Of a DNA stretch of 64,000 nt, positions 46,829-58,399 are shown piece after piece. The notes under the pieces were generated by a model. It ran no database searches. It worked only from the letters and a program-made list of their open reading frames with translations, and was not told where the DNA came from. The position numbers and the translations under genes are program-made. Positions within the stretch are counted from its first letter, which is position 1. Every line of letters starts with the position of its first letter. Source of the stretch: Patiria miniata (taxonomy: Eukaryota > Echinodermata > Asteroidea > Valvatida > Asterinidae); the NCBI RefSeq assembly GCF_015706575.1, contig NW_024037074.1:28509334-28573333 (forward strand). The letters run 5' to 3'.

Positions 46829-47158
46829 GGGGTCCGCTCTTAAGTCCGACGCCTCATAAAGCCCGGTTCATACTTCATACGAAAGCGAATGCGAAGCGAA
46901 GTTGACGTCATAAAACTTTCGCTGCGAAATTCGCTCGAGTTGAATTATGTTCAACTTTTACGAATTCGCAGCGCGAATACTTGCCATGACGTCACGAATT
47001 CGCTTTCGCTTTCGCGCCGAGTATGAACCGGGCTTCAGTCCAACAAAATCGCATCCCCTTACCAAATGAAGGCCCATAAGTCCTACGCTTCATAAGTCCG
47101 AAATTTCCGACTTATGAGGCGTCGGACCTATGAGGCGTTGGACTTATGATACGGCCCC
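46829..47158. mobile_element. Outer inverted-repeat element, split by an inner one
   Basis: The left arm (ggggtccgctcttaagtcc through cctcataa, 46829-46859) pairs with the right arm (ttatgaggcgttggacttat through ggcccc, 47128-47158). The right side also holds a second internal palindrome (acttatgaggcgtcgg). Flanks read aatatc and gatatc, a possible short target duplication. Non-coding. Confidence 0.7.
46860..47034. mobile_element. Inner inverted-repeat element nested in 46829-47158
   Basis: A 175 bp palindromic element with ends agcccggttcatact and agtatgaaccgggct. Internal arms gaaagcgaatgcgaag and cgaattcgctttcgc also pair, with tgacgtca in both halves. It sits at the junction of the outer element's left arm, so it inserted later. 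Confidence 0.8.
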
Positions 47159-47269
47159 AAGATATCAGTCGGTGTATATGCATTCTGGCTATTTTAATTA
47201 TGAATGCACTTTAATTTGTTTAAATTGTCTTTCTAAAAAGGGCGCGCTACACAAATAGTGGTCTCCATC

Positions 47270-48980
47270 GAAAGAATATTCAAATCAAACACGCTCGTTT
47301 TCCGGAAAATAACTCAAGAAATTCCTGTGGTATTGAACTAAAATCTCGACCAATGATAGATCGTAACATACAACATAGATATGATGAATATTGAGAGACA
47401 TAATTAAACAGTTAAAATAAAATAGCCCAAACAATATGGTATGTTAAGCGCACAAAATACGATTCCAATAATTATTACATTAATCGCACATTGAACAATA
47501 ACTCAAGAACTACCTGCTGTATTGACTTAAAATAGCGCAAAATCATTGGTCCTGATACATAACACAAATCTGTTGAAAATGGAGATAAGTCTCTAAACAA
47601 TAAAAAATAATATAAGACAATATGGTTGTTAAGCGCAAAAAATAGATTTTTTTTTAATTCAACGCATATGGAACAATGTGTTAACAATTAGTTTTCCGTT
47701 CGATAACTCAAGAACTACCTGCTGTTATGACTTAATTAAAATATCGTGGAATCTTCGGTCCTGATACAATACACAAATCTGTTGAATATTTAGAAAAATC
47801 TGCAAAAAAACTTAAAATAATATTACCAAAATAATGCGGATTGTTTAACGCGAAAAAAAAAATGCGATTTCATTTTTTTTTTACATAAAACGCAAATGGA
47901 ACAATTTAGTAACACATTAGTTTTTCATACGAAAACTCGAGAACCACCGGTCGTATAGACTGTCAATTTCGTCCACTTATTGGTTGTAACATTTAACACA
48001 AATCTATGGAATATTTAGAGAAATCTGCAAAAACTTGACCAAAAAAACGTAGTGTGTTTAGTGCGAAAAAAACACCTGATGGCAATTAAAGTCAACGTAA
48101 ATTGAACAGAAGTCCACACTCGTCTGCCGGACGATAACTCGAGAAATGTGGTCTAATCATTAGTCACAAAATGTAACACAAATAGTTTGTTTGTCAAGTG
48201 AAAGTGTCAAACAATAAAATAATTTAAGAAAATAATGTGAAATAAGAGAACAATTATACAATTCCAAAATGATTAAGTTTCATTGAATATTTAGAGAAAT
48301 CTTCAAAAACTTAAAATATTATGACCAAAATAATGTGGCATGTTTAATGCAAAAAAAAAAATCCTTATAGCAATTGAAGTCAACGCCAATTGAACAAAAG
48401 TTTACACTCGTTTTCCAGACGAAAACCCAAGAAATATACTCTAATTAGTTACAATTTCGTCCAATCATTAGTACCCACTGGTTATCCAGACGATAAATCA
48501 AGAAAAGCATGCTCTATTGAGTTACAATTTCGTCCAATCAATAGTGTCTTAAATGTAACACAAATACGTTGAATTTCAAGAGAAACAATAAAACTATTTT
48601 AAAAATTACAAACCAAATAGAAGTTTCATGGCCCAAAACCTATTCACTTATTTTCTGGACGATAACTCAAAACTTCTCTGTGATATAGAATTAAAATGTT
48701 CTTCCAATGAGTGGTCCTAATATATAACGCAAATCTGTTGAATGTTGATAGAAATTCGCAACAAATAAAGCTAATAATGACACACAACTATGTAGCGTGT
48801 TTGTTGGGTGAAAAATACAAGCCAAATTGAAGCCACTTAAATTTGTCTTTACAAAGAGGGCGCGCTACACAAATAGTGGTCACCACCGAAAGAATAATCG
48901 AAGGAGAAAAAAAAGAATGTCCGTCTGAAGCCAAACTCACTCACATTCCGGATATTAAGTAACAAAATACCTGTGGTGTT
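47270..48980 (+). repeat. Degenerate tandem array, about nine units
   Basis: Units of about 75-290 bp, mostly near 190-240, each keyed by a cga(t/a)aactcaagaa core. Cores lie near 47310, 47508, 47704, 47942, 48131, 48423, 48492, 48661 and 48956. The core is followed by a ttgacttaaaat-like stretch, then ggtcctgatacataacacaa and gttgaata. A similar unit in reverse orientation occurs at 7640-7720 and 61730-61790. It replaces the distal 3' flank expected for gene 4. Units are strongly diverged, so the array is old. No coding sequence. Confidence 0.65.
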
Positions 48981-49205
48981 ACTTTAAAATTCCGTCCCAT
49001 TATTGGCTTTATTATAACATAAATGTGTTAACTACTTTAGTAATATCATGTGATAAGATATAGAATATAAATTCTAAAAAAACAAGGTTTGAAAACTCTA
49101 GTTTTTGATAATTTGGGACATACATGCCTCTTGCAATACACTCTGGAAGAATGAAATCGAATTCTCCGGAAAGTTGAATTGAAAAGACACTTTGAATATT
49201 TACTA
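48980..49205 (+). repeat. 3'-flank remnant joining the upstream block
   Basis: From about 49025 it matches 9255-9420 and 63300-63470 (atatcatgtgataagatat). It is the end of a 3'-flank block just before the upstream block. Non-coding. Confidence 0.55.
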
Positions 49206-50890
49206 ATGAATTTACAGATGTGTGTCGAGGGGGTTAGGCTTTGAAAATGGGAGGGGGCAACAAAACTGATACCAACAGTTATTTATCTTTCAATAATTGA
49301 ACAAGAGCAGTAAATATTATTAAGACGATGGTGCAGTCCACTCGTTTCATTTCCCCAACGGATTCTTGAAATATAATAATTAATAATTTGGGAGGCTAAT
49401 CATCCTTACTCGCAGCTGGGATGCTGAATTGCGAAGGACGGAGCTACAACGTGGTCGGGCCGCTGGCACGTAAATTCGGCTATGGCTGCCGGCCAAACGA
49501 CCCATATATGACCACGGAGCACAGCCTGAAATCGAACGTGTTTGATTTTGCCGGAGGGAAAAAAACCGTATGGCCCGGAGAAAAAAACCCTCCTGGCACA
49601 GGAGAGAACCAACGCACAACGCGGCCAGGATTCGAACCGTGGTCACCTTGTTGAGAGGCGAGCAAAGATACGCACAAACCACCCACGCCACCCAAAATGC
49701 TAGTATACTGTAGTCGGGAAAAATAATGAAGGAAAAATGACACGCATCCCCACGCCTATCGATTCTGTAACGGCCAGCTTATCTTGTGTCAGGCCCTTTT
49801 ACCTGCCCCCTTCCCCTCCACTCACAGCCTAACATAACCGGAAGCACATCGAGACTTTGGTTCTGTCCGCCGTTGAGGGGCAGGGTGTTTAGGCCGTTTG
49901 GGACTGAAGGTTGTAAAACATTAATTAGGTGGTTGCGTCCGAAGATTGATGGTAGATGGGTGAGAGGGGGGGGGGTGGCAAAGCCTTGATGAGAGAGACT
50001 GGATAGGGTGAAAGTTGAGCCCACGTCAGCTTACGGGCAGGTATGTAAGGGGCAGGGTCGTTGCCAAGTGTAGCGGTGGTGTTTGAGTACCCGATTTAGT
50101 AAAAATGGTCTGCGCATTTAACACGCGGCCAGCTCCTCATGCCAGACGGCGTAGTACGGACGTCTTGTCCTCTTTTCCACTGGTTGTAGCTGTCCCAACA
50201 CCCCCCCACGTGATTGTTTAAATATCCGATGGCAGATTTATTTCAGTTTAAATGTTATTGCTGCTCGTTCCCATCTTATTCAAAATCATGGTCCCGGCCG
50301 GATGTTGAGATACGATACGTCACTTCAAACTCAGTGGCGTACTGACCCGGAAAGCTAGGGAGGGCGTGCCTCACCACTCAGCCTGCCTGGGATTCGGGGG
50401 ATACGCTTAACTCTTTGAATGCTTCCTCCAGAAAATGAGGAGTCTTAATTAAGGCCCCTTTTAATGAACCACGCCAATGAGTAATACTTCGCGGCGTAGT
50501 ATCTCTCGAAATACTAGGTTTAAAAACGACACACCCTAGATAGGTATAAGAATAGGCACTGATTGGAATTGTGAGCAGTATTGTTCCGCTAGAAATCAGG
50601 CACAACTCAGGGGCACACTTAGTGATTATTTTGGACTTTCGGTAGAATATGGGGCACCGTCTTTTCAAATTTTCTCAGTAAGTATTCTTACAGGCCGGCC
50701 TAGTTTAGCGGGGAAAACTGTTGGTTGTCATTAGCAGACAATTGATGAGTGAATTGCTAAAAAACAGTGGCACTCGATGGGTAATACCCAACAAAAAACT
50801 AACGTCACTACACGACTGTTAATGCTGTAAAACTAGATTTACTCTTCCTCTTCCTGTCAGCGACGAAACTATTAATAGAAAGGGGAACAA
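49205..50890 (+). repeat. Upstream block, copy 3
   Basis: Aligns with 9640-11346 and 16220-17840 across its length, including aatttgggaggctaatcatc (49387). Short frames on both strands differ in length from copy to copy. Non-coding. Confidence 0.65.
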
Positions 50891-51480
50891 CGGCACTCTA
50901 GCATTAAATATGAGCGTATGAGGAAATCGTACAGCTTTCACCCTTCTCCGCCTCAGCATATTGGTTCGGGATCCGTCGTTGGCTGCCTAGGGTGGTTAGG
51001 AGGGGGAAATGATGGTGGGGGCAGGGGCTCAATATGGGGATTCGTGCTTGGCTTGGAGATCAGGCTATTGAAGGCTAGCGTTTCCTTAGGAAAGAAGTTT
51101 GTTGCACATGGTAGGATCCAAACAGTTGGGGTAAGTTTGGGATTAGGTTTGTTTAAGCGAGGGTCAAGATCAGAGTTGGCATAATTATGTGTTTGGTTTT
51201 AGGTAGGTTGGGCTCAATAAGCGGAGATGGGAGTGCCTCAATAAGCGGGTTGGGGGTTCTGCAGGTGCAAGGTCGATTATATTGAAGTTCTTCTTACTTT
51301 TTCTTTTCAAGCTAAATTAATATTACGCCTTCGTTTTTCTATCAAAAATGTAGACTGCATAACCTGACTACAAAATACTAGCCACCAAATGCGTGGCTCC
51401 AAAAGACTCCCCAAAATTTACAAAATATCCATAGGCAGATTAGTTTCAGTAAAAAACAACTTGAAGTAGGTTCCCATCGT
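50835..51480 (+). repeat. A-block truncated inside a promoter lead-in
   Basis: The A-block (with gcgtatgaggaaatcgtac, as in unit 1) runs to about 51275. After a deletion it continues with the promoter lead-in (taatac...gccaccaaatgcgtggctcc) and stops at 51401, before any CCAAT box. It is therefore the stump of a promoter with no gene behind it. Confidence 0.6.
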
Positions 51481-51755
51481 GGTAAATCATAGCCATCACG
51501 GATGGTGAAGGGTGCACACAGGTAAATAGGCCTGAACCCATCCACCGAGCTCGTCAATGAAAGTCATACCCTCAAAATATCCAATATTAGAGAGTTTTGA
51601 GAGCCATACAATTGGGGAATTGAAGAGATACGGCAATGAACCCGCTGTCCCAGACTTGGAGCTTCTAATTTGCAGAATTCTGGATGCAACTTGGCTCGAA
51701 AGTGGCGCTACTTTGCCATGTTGTAGAGGGTTCGTTTTTCAAGATTACGGGCAGG
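51480..51755 (+). repeat. Copy of the 7065-7320 segment
   Basis: Matches 7065-7320 and 61255-61410 (ggtaaataggcctgaaccca, ctcgaaagtggcgctact). It is fused directly to upstream-block sequence (acgggcaggtatgtaagg), so this is a recombination join. Non-coding. Confidence 0.55.
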
Positions 51756-53130
51756 TATGTAAGGGGCAGGGTCGTTGCCAAGTGTAGCGGTGATGTCTGA
51801 CTACCCGATTTAGTAAAAATGGTCTGCGCATTAAACACGCGGCCAGCTCCTAATGCCAGACGGCGTAGTACGGATGTCTTGTCCTCTTTTCCACTGGTTG
51901 TAGCTGTCCCAACACCCCCACGTGATTTTTTAAATATCCGATGGCAGATTTATTTCACTTTAAATTCTATTGCTGCTCGTTCCCATCTTATTCAAAATCA
52001 TGGTCCCGGCCGGATGTTGAGATACGATACGTCACTTCAAACTCAGTGGCGTACTGACCCGGAAAGCTAGAGAGGGCGTGCCTCTCACCACTCAGCCTGC
52101 CTGGGATTCGGGGAGGCGCTTAACTCTTTGAATGCTTCCTCCAGAAAATGAGGAGTCTTAATTAAGGTCCCTTTTAAGGAACCACGCCAATGAGTAATAC
52201 TTCGCGGCGTAATATCTCTCGAAAATACTAGGTTTAAAAACGACACACCCTAGATAGGTATAAGAATAGGCACTGATTGGAATTGTGAGCAGTATTGTTC
52301 CGCTAGAAATCAGGCACAACTCAGGGGCACACTTAGTGATTATTTTGGATTTTCGGTAGAATATGGGGCACCGTCTTTTCAAATTTTCTCAGTAAGTATT
52401 CTTATAGGCCGGCCTAGTTTAGCGGGGGAAACTGTTGGTTGTCATTAGCAGACAATTGATGAGTGAATTGCTAAAAAACAGTGGCACTCGATGGGTAATA
52501 CCCAACAAAAAACTAACGTCACTACACGACTGTTAATGCTGTAAAACTAGATTTACTCTTCCTCTTCCTGTCAGCGACGAAACTATTAATAGAAAGGGGA
52601 ACAACGGCACTCTAGCATTAAATATTAGCGTATGAGGAAATCGTACAGCTTTCACCCCTTCTCCGCCTCAGCATATTGGTTCGGGATCCGTCGTTGGCTG
52701 ACCAGGGTGGTTAGGAGGGGGAAATGATGGTGGGGGCAGGGGCTCAATATGGTGATTCGAGCTTGGCTTGGAGATCAGGTTATTGAAGGCTGGCGTTTCC
52801 TCAGAAAAGAAAAAAGAAGTTTGTTGCACATGGTAGGATCCAAACTGTTGGGGTAAGTTTGGGATTAGGTTTGATAAGGCGAGGGTCAAGATCAGAATTG
52901 GCATAATTATGTGTTTGGTTTTGGGTATAGGTTGGGCTCTATAAGCGGAGATTGGAGTGCCTCAATAAGCGGGGAGGGGGTTCTGTAGGTGCAAGGTCGA
53001 TTGCCTGCCGAGAAGTTGGCCGGGCCGAGCACAAGTTTGACTAGTGGATGGGGATAGACATAGTTATAATTAAATTGCCTTTTGGAACGGCTGGGTTCTG
53101 CAAAATAAGTTTACTTCATCGTAAGAGGGC
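51755..53130 (+). repeat. Upstream block 3' half and A-block, unit 5
   Basis: Second tandem copy of the 3' half of the upstream block (51755-52600, nearly identical to 50040-50890), then a full A-block to 53130. The near identity points to a recent local duplication. Non-coding. Confidence 0.65.
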
Positions 53131-53264
53131 GGCAACTCTACATGGACCTAATATTATGCACACAATATATTGAAGTTCTTATTACTTTTTCTTTTCAAGC
53201 TTAATTATTACGCCTCCGTTTTTATTTCAAAAATGTAGACTGCATAACCTGTCTACAAAATACT

Positions 53265-53692
53265 AGCCACCAAATGCGTGGCTCCATTAAATAACATGAA
53301 GCGCAAAACAAACACTGATCGAATCACGTATGGCCGGTGTACGTCATTATTCTATCCACCAATCATAATTAGTCACCCAACAAGTCGGTGACCACAAGTG
53401 AGTGGTATGTGATTGACAGGTGCCAATCACAATCCACGTGTTTGATTGTGTCACCGACATTCCACCATCATTCCACCAATTAGATGCGGCTATTTCAGTG
53501 TCGGTGATACAAGTTTCTGGATTTAAAACGTGGCAATGTAACATCAACATCATTTCCCTCTCATCAATATGAAGCGAGTCGGTGATATATGATTGACAGC
53601 GCACAAGGGGCCAATCACAAACCGGGCTCGCAAGTTCCTCAATCACTGCTCGGGAAATCGACGTCAATATTTAAGTCACAAGCTGCCGGCTC
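53265..53692 (+). promoter_or_regulatory. Gene 5 promoter
   Basis: Full motif set: ccaatcat, ccaatcaca, ccacgtg (about 53434), tacgtcatt, GTCGGTGA-type motifs, gacgtcaatatttaag (about 53660-53675) and tcactcc. Confidence 0.75.
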
Positions 53693-53776
53693 ACTCCTCA
53701 CAACGACCGCAGCTCATGTCCACGTTCAGACTACAACCCGAGAGAACTGTTTGCAAGATCGAACAAGAATTGCACG
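53693..53776 (+). other. Gene 5 exon 1 (5' UTR)
   Basis: 84 bp, donor gcacg/gtgagt. Upstream ATG at 53716 with an open frame to the donor (Leu at codon 6). Confidence 0.7.
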
Positions 53777-56700
53777 GTGAGTGTTTGAAACAGTCTTTTA
53801 CGATAATTCTGCAAACTTTGTGATTGATCTTTTGTGATTTATGATATTAACACAATGTGCTTATAGCCAAAACAGTGCGCTGTAAATATTTCCAACCATG
53901 ATGATTCCATTTCCATACGGTTATTCGATAACTTATCAGGCGATATTGGTGCTTGAATCATAACCAGGTATTATGTTGCATAGACTACAGCTGAATATGC
54001 TGTAGTCTGAAAAGTTAATGCGGATTCAGACCAACATTTTGTTAGGCCAAAATCAGGCAATAATATAGCTAAGAGCAAATGCATGTATATAGTCACGATT
54101 TTTTTTATTTGCTCGGGATTCCTGTCTGACAATATTTCAGCTCCTACTTACATAGTGCACCCTCGACGCATTTTAATTGCCCTAAATACTGAATAGTGAA
54201 AAAAACTACTATAAATTCCTGGAAGTTTAATAGTTTGTATTGCCATTCAGATTCGCCGGTTTCCAGTCAAACATGGCTGTAAGTTTTTTAAAAGTGTATT
54301 ATACATCAAGTTCCTTATTGTTATTGAAGTTCACGCACTTACACAATTTTGTCAGATGATAAATTTAAACCTGTTCGTGTTTAACGAAAGAAATATTGCA
54401 AAAGCTGGACCGCCCATAATATCAGTATGGTGAATCACCTCCTTTATTTTCTCGCTAGTTTTCACTGTTCATTGTCAAACCTGGAATCCCGATGCGATGT
54501 GCTTACCTTTTTTTCCACCGGAAATCACTCTAGCTAATACAGTATAAAGGGTTATGCGGAAGTTGGCCACGGAAAAACGTTTAAAGGAAATGGTGACATC
54601 TGAAACATCCTGTCCTATGTTGTTTTATTGAAAATTCGGATAATCTCAATACCTTTTGCTTAATGTGTTTTTTAAAGTGTGTCTTTAAATCATTTCTGTC
54701 TGTGGGTGCAGGCCAGCAAATCAGTCCGAAATTGCCTTCGCCGGCAAAATCACGAACTGCATGCCCTCAAATTCTTCAGAATTAGAGCATTTTGTAGGCC
54801 GTGAACTTGATTTGTAAAAAAAGGAAGGTTTGAAGCCGTGCAGAGGACTGCCAGTTCGTATTTCTGTGAAATGTGGATGATGATTCGGCCCTAAAATGCC
54901 TCTATTTTGCAGTGGAGCGTAGGCGATCATTTTCAAAATGGCGATTGGCTTCAGGCCTGCTTTTAGGGGTGGTCATCTTTGATCACTTAGATGATTGAAC
55001 CCCAGAAAACAGAAAAATGAAGGATGATGAAATAATCTTTAATTTGATGTACGTCTTGAGCAGTCCTCAAAGAGTTATGTGTATTTTACCTGAATTTATG
55101 AAGTGAGGACATAAAACTTTTAACATTGGGGTCTATTGAAATGCATTACTGGTCTGCAACGATAGGTCTAAGCGTTACTTTCAAGCGTTGCAGGATAAAA
55201 GTGTCAATTGTCAGAATAGACTTTAGGGCGCAAATACGAACAAATCGGATCATGATCACACACATTTTATTAATGTTTAAATTGCCCCCCGGACATGCAA
55301 ACAAAACAGCAACAGGAGAATAAAAGGGATAAAAAGAAAAGGAAGAAAGAGGTGCGAATATCATATTGTTGTTAATTTAATTGGTTGGGGTGCAAATGTC
55401 CCTGGACACCATCAAGAAATTATCAATCGGGAAAATGGTATGGGGGGGGGGAATGTGCTTTGTCCTCCTCTACACACAAAAATCCTGGCGAAGCCCATGG
55501 CTGGATACACATTTGTAGAATCATGTTAAGAGTTGAGGTTTGCACAAATTATTCGAGCGTCAATTTAGATATTGCATCTTCCCTTTAAAAAAAAAACAGA
55601 TTTCTTGTCCTAATTTAACCCTGTTCTTCATATTGGTTAATGACGAAACACGCACGAGATTTTTTCTTTCATATTTACGTACATACAATCAGTTTCGTAA
55701 AACAAACCCAAAAAAATAAGAGAACTAAAAGAGAGATATGCATGCAAACTATAGAAAAAAAATGAAGACTGCATTAACCGTTTATTGTGTTAGCGATAAC
55801 ACAATAAATTTGATTGATTTTGAGTATCTTTTTAATTATCTTTTCATTTCCACAGAGTGATTACAACAATTAACAAACAGGTTAATATGGTCTAAATATG
55901 AAAAAAAAAAAAATTTTGCGCAATAAACCTCATTTTGGGCGAGTGCTTAAAATGTCATTCTTTCTATAATCTAGCCACCTAACAATGTTCCTGTCATGTT
56001 TCCTTCCCTGACAATTAAAACAAAAGTGTGTCAATTGCTTCATGACATTTTATCAAAAGTCATGTCATTCTATCATTTTAATATCTTCAAGGGCGGATCC
56101 AGAGAGTTTATTGCCGGGCGAAGTTTGTGCCGGGAGAAAGGGTGAGGGTGGAAGGGCTCTCTCAATCGAAATTTGCATTGTTATGATAAATATTCGGTCA
56201 CTGCAGGGGAGGGCGCCCCCTCCGTATCCCTAGAGCCACCACTGATCTTGCTAAACTGCCGAATTTTATTAAACATGTATGACTTTTGTAAACGTAAGCA
56301 TGAAGTTGAATTCCCGAGCTGGACTGAAATCCAAAGCAAAATAAATTCAATGCAAATACGTCAATTGCCTACTTTTTTATGCGTATAGTGGAGATACCCT
56401 TAAATAATTTGATCGTTCGCTAAATTCAACTGGGTTTGAGAATGCTAACGGGTTTGTATGCGAATTTGAAAGAAAGTGTTCACACATTGAATGAGCAAGG
56501 TGTGAAATTGGACGGGAAAAAAACATATTTAAATGAAGAATATGCTGTTTTAAAAACTCAGATAATTATGCTTTCAAAAATGATTCAATGACTTACTAGT
56601 GCCTCAAAAATACACAGGTTGTTTTTGTATAATGAATGTGAATAAAATGTATAATGAATTTGAACAAAGGCTTTCATGAAAGCGTTTGAATAAATTTAAT

Positions 56701-56966
56701 GTTGATTTCAGGGAGCATTCAGGTTCCATAGAAAAATGTCTTAAAGCGTCATTAAAACATGTTGCTTTTTCTGGGCGTATTCGGTCACGAAAATGCAAAT
56801 AATCTTTGACCATTGTTTTTATTTTGTGAATAATTGTTCCTGGTTTCGAATGAATATTGATCAAAGTGAAAAAAAACTCAAAATTGTATTAAAATCAATG
56901 AATAAAGTATTTCTTTCTTTACTCAAGCATAAACGTTACCAGTTTTCTTTGTTTATTATTTTTCAG
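53777..56966 (+). other. Gene 5 intron 1
   Basis: 3.2 kb, aligning almost end to end with the gene 3 intron, including the genes 3-5 specific segment (about 54710-55110) and the GGCGGATCC element (about 56090-56235). Nothing else is seen. Confidence 0.62.
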
Positions 56967-57034
56967 CCTACAGTGAACTCCTTTTGATCTCTTCTTGGAC
57001 CTGATCTTCAAGACTTCAAGAGCGAACCATCGAG
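56967..57034 (+). other. Gene 5 exon 2 (5' UTR)
   Basis: Conserved exon between atttttcag and gag/gtcggt. The alternative donor here reads gtatgg, the best GTRTGR version in the cluster. Confidence 0.6.
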
Positions 57035-57343
57035 GTCGGTATGGTGATGTTTATTAATTGACTCTGTCATGACAGTGGAAAGGGCGCGCCGTCCCATAAA
57101 AAACCCTAATATAATTCGGTCTCCTTTCCTAACTTATATCGGCGAGCCCCTTGCCCCCGGATAGGCCCCTGTCATCACGCCGAACACATTCTCTGAATAA
57201 TGATTCTTCCAAAATTATTATGAAGTCATACGTGTCTCTAAGACAACCTCTTCAGTGAATACAACATCATTATGCCTATTTCTTATTGCTGATTGATTTT
57301 GTTTTTAGTTTTACATAAAGGCCCTGTATTGTTTTCTTTACAG
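57035..57343 (+). other. Gene 5 intron 2
   Basis: A 309 bp intron matching gene 4 (attaattgactctgtcat, cctgtcatcacgccgaac) without the gene 4 insertion. Ends ttttctttacag. Confidence 0.62.
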
Positions 57344-58162
57344 ATGAAGATCTGCGTGGCCACCATTCTGTCAATCGCCCTCCTTCTTGGTAACTCTGTC
57401 AAGCTCCGAGCTTCTGTTACTGGGCCGGTTCCCTCGGACGGTGATGGTCCTGCGTCTCAGGTGTGTCAGCAGTGCTGCCAGGGACCTGCTGCAATACCCG
57501 GCATACCAGGTCTGCCTGGGCCAGTAGGACCCATGGGGCCGTACGGTCTGCCGGGGTCAAAGGGCGATGCAGGTCAAAAAGGTTATATTGGCCCTATGGG
57601 TGAACGGGGAGCACCTGGGAACACTGGGTCTAAAGGTGATGATGGGATTGGTCTGCCCGGCAAGATAGGTCCGAGAGGGCTACCTGGTTTTGTTGGAGGA
57701 ACTGGGGAAACTGGTGTTAAAGGTCAGAAGGGTGAGCCAGGGGAGACACCAGACGAATCCAAACAGCGGGTGGCATTCACCGTGTTGAGGACGAGCCACT
57801 CGGATACCTCTACGAGTCAAGACACCCGTTTGCCCTTCCAGCAGGCCGAGACGCTTCTGCCGGGTACCAGCTTCGATCTTGAGACCGGCACGTTCACATG
57901 TAGTGTGCCGGGCACCTACGTATTTACGTTCTCTGTTCTTAAGTATACCAACAGCGGTAGCCTTACCATCAATCTTGTTAAAGACAACTACAAGGCGATC
58001 ACTACCCATGGGGAACCAAATCAACGTGGTCAATTGTCTGGTAGCGCGGTGCTGGTTCTTCAGCAAGGAGACACGGTATATCTTACCATGCACGGTAGGG
58101 CATATAGTGGTACCACCTATCACTACACCTCATTCAGTGGCTTCCTGCTTTTCTCCGAGTAA
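57344..58162 (+). CDS. Gene 5: secreted C1q-collagen protein, one triplet shorter
   Basis: 272 aa from the ATG after the acceptor. Same parts as the paralogues, but a 9-bp in-frame loss between ccctat repeats (near 57597) removes one Gly-X-Y triplet, leaving 16 before the GI break. PGKIGP is kept (K107). Stalk and N terminus resemble genes 3 and 4. From mid-head on it resembles gene 1 (QQAETLLPG and the LLFSE end), and the 3' flank is gene 1-like, so it looks like a recombinant. Head positions again vary (H152, T202, S206, T208, [10 protein letters not shown]). Predicted role as for gene 1. AATAAA lies about 20 bp after the stop. Confidence 0.93.
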   Translation: MKICVATILSIALLLGNSVKLRASVTGPVPSDGDGPASQVCQQCCQGPAAIPGIPGLPGPVGPMGPYGLPGSKGDAGQKGYIGPMGERGAPGNTGSKGDDGIGLPGKIGPRGLPGFVGGTGETGVKGQKGEPGETPDESKQRVAFTVLRTSHSDTSTSQDTRLPFQQAETLLPGTSFDLETGTFTCSVPGTYVFTFSVLKYTNSGSLTINLVKDNYKAITTHGEPNQRGQLSGSAVLVLQQGDTVYLTMHGRAYSGTTYHYTSFSGFLLFSE

Positions 58163-58399
58163 ATCAATAATTAAATAAATAAAATTAAATCACAACGCAT
58201 AAATATAGCGGAGCAATGTTGCATTTGTTGGTTTCGCTTTCCATTTTGCCAAAACAGTAAAATGTTCAATGTCATGATTATAAGAAAGTAATTGATTCTT
58301 AATACAAAGCATTTTAATTTCAAGTATCAAAACGCTTTACAAGACATCATAACTTAATAAAAACAGTTAATTAAAAAGAAGTCAAATATATGACTTTTG

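Noticed and set aside
46501-46905. 134 aa plus-strand frame behind gene 4
   Set aside because: Lies in 3'-flank and transposon sequence, ends inside a foldback element, and has AT-rich, biased composition without domains.
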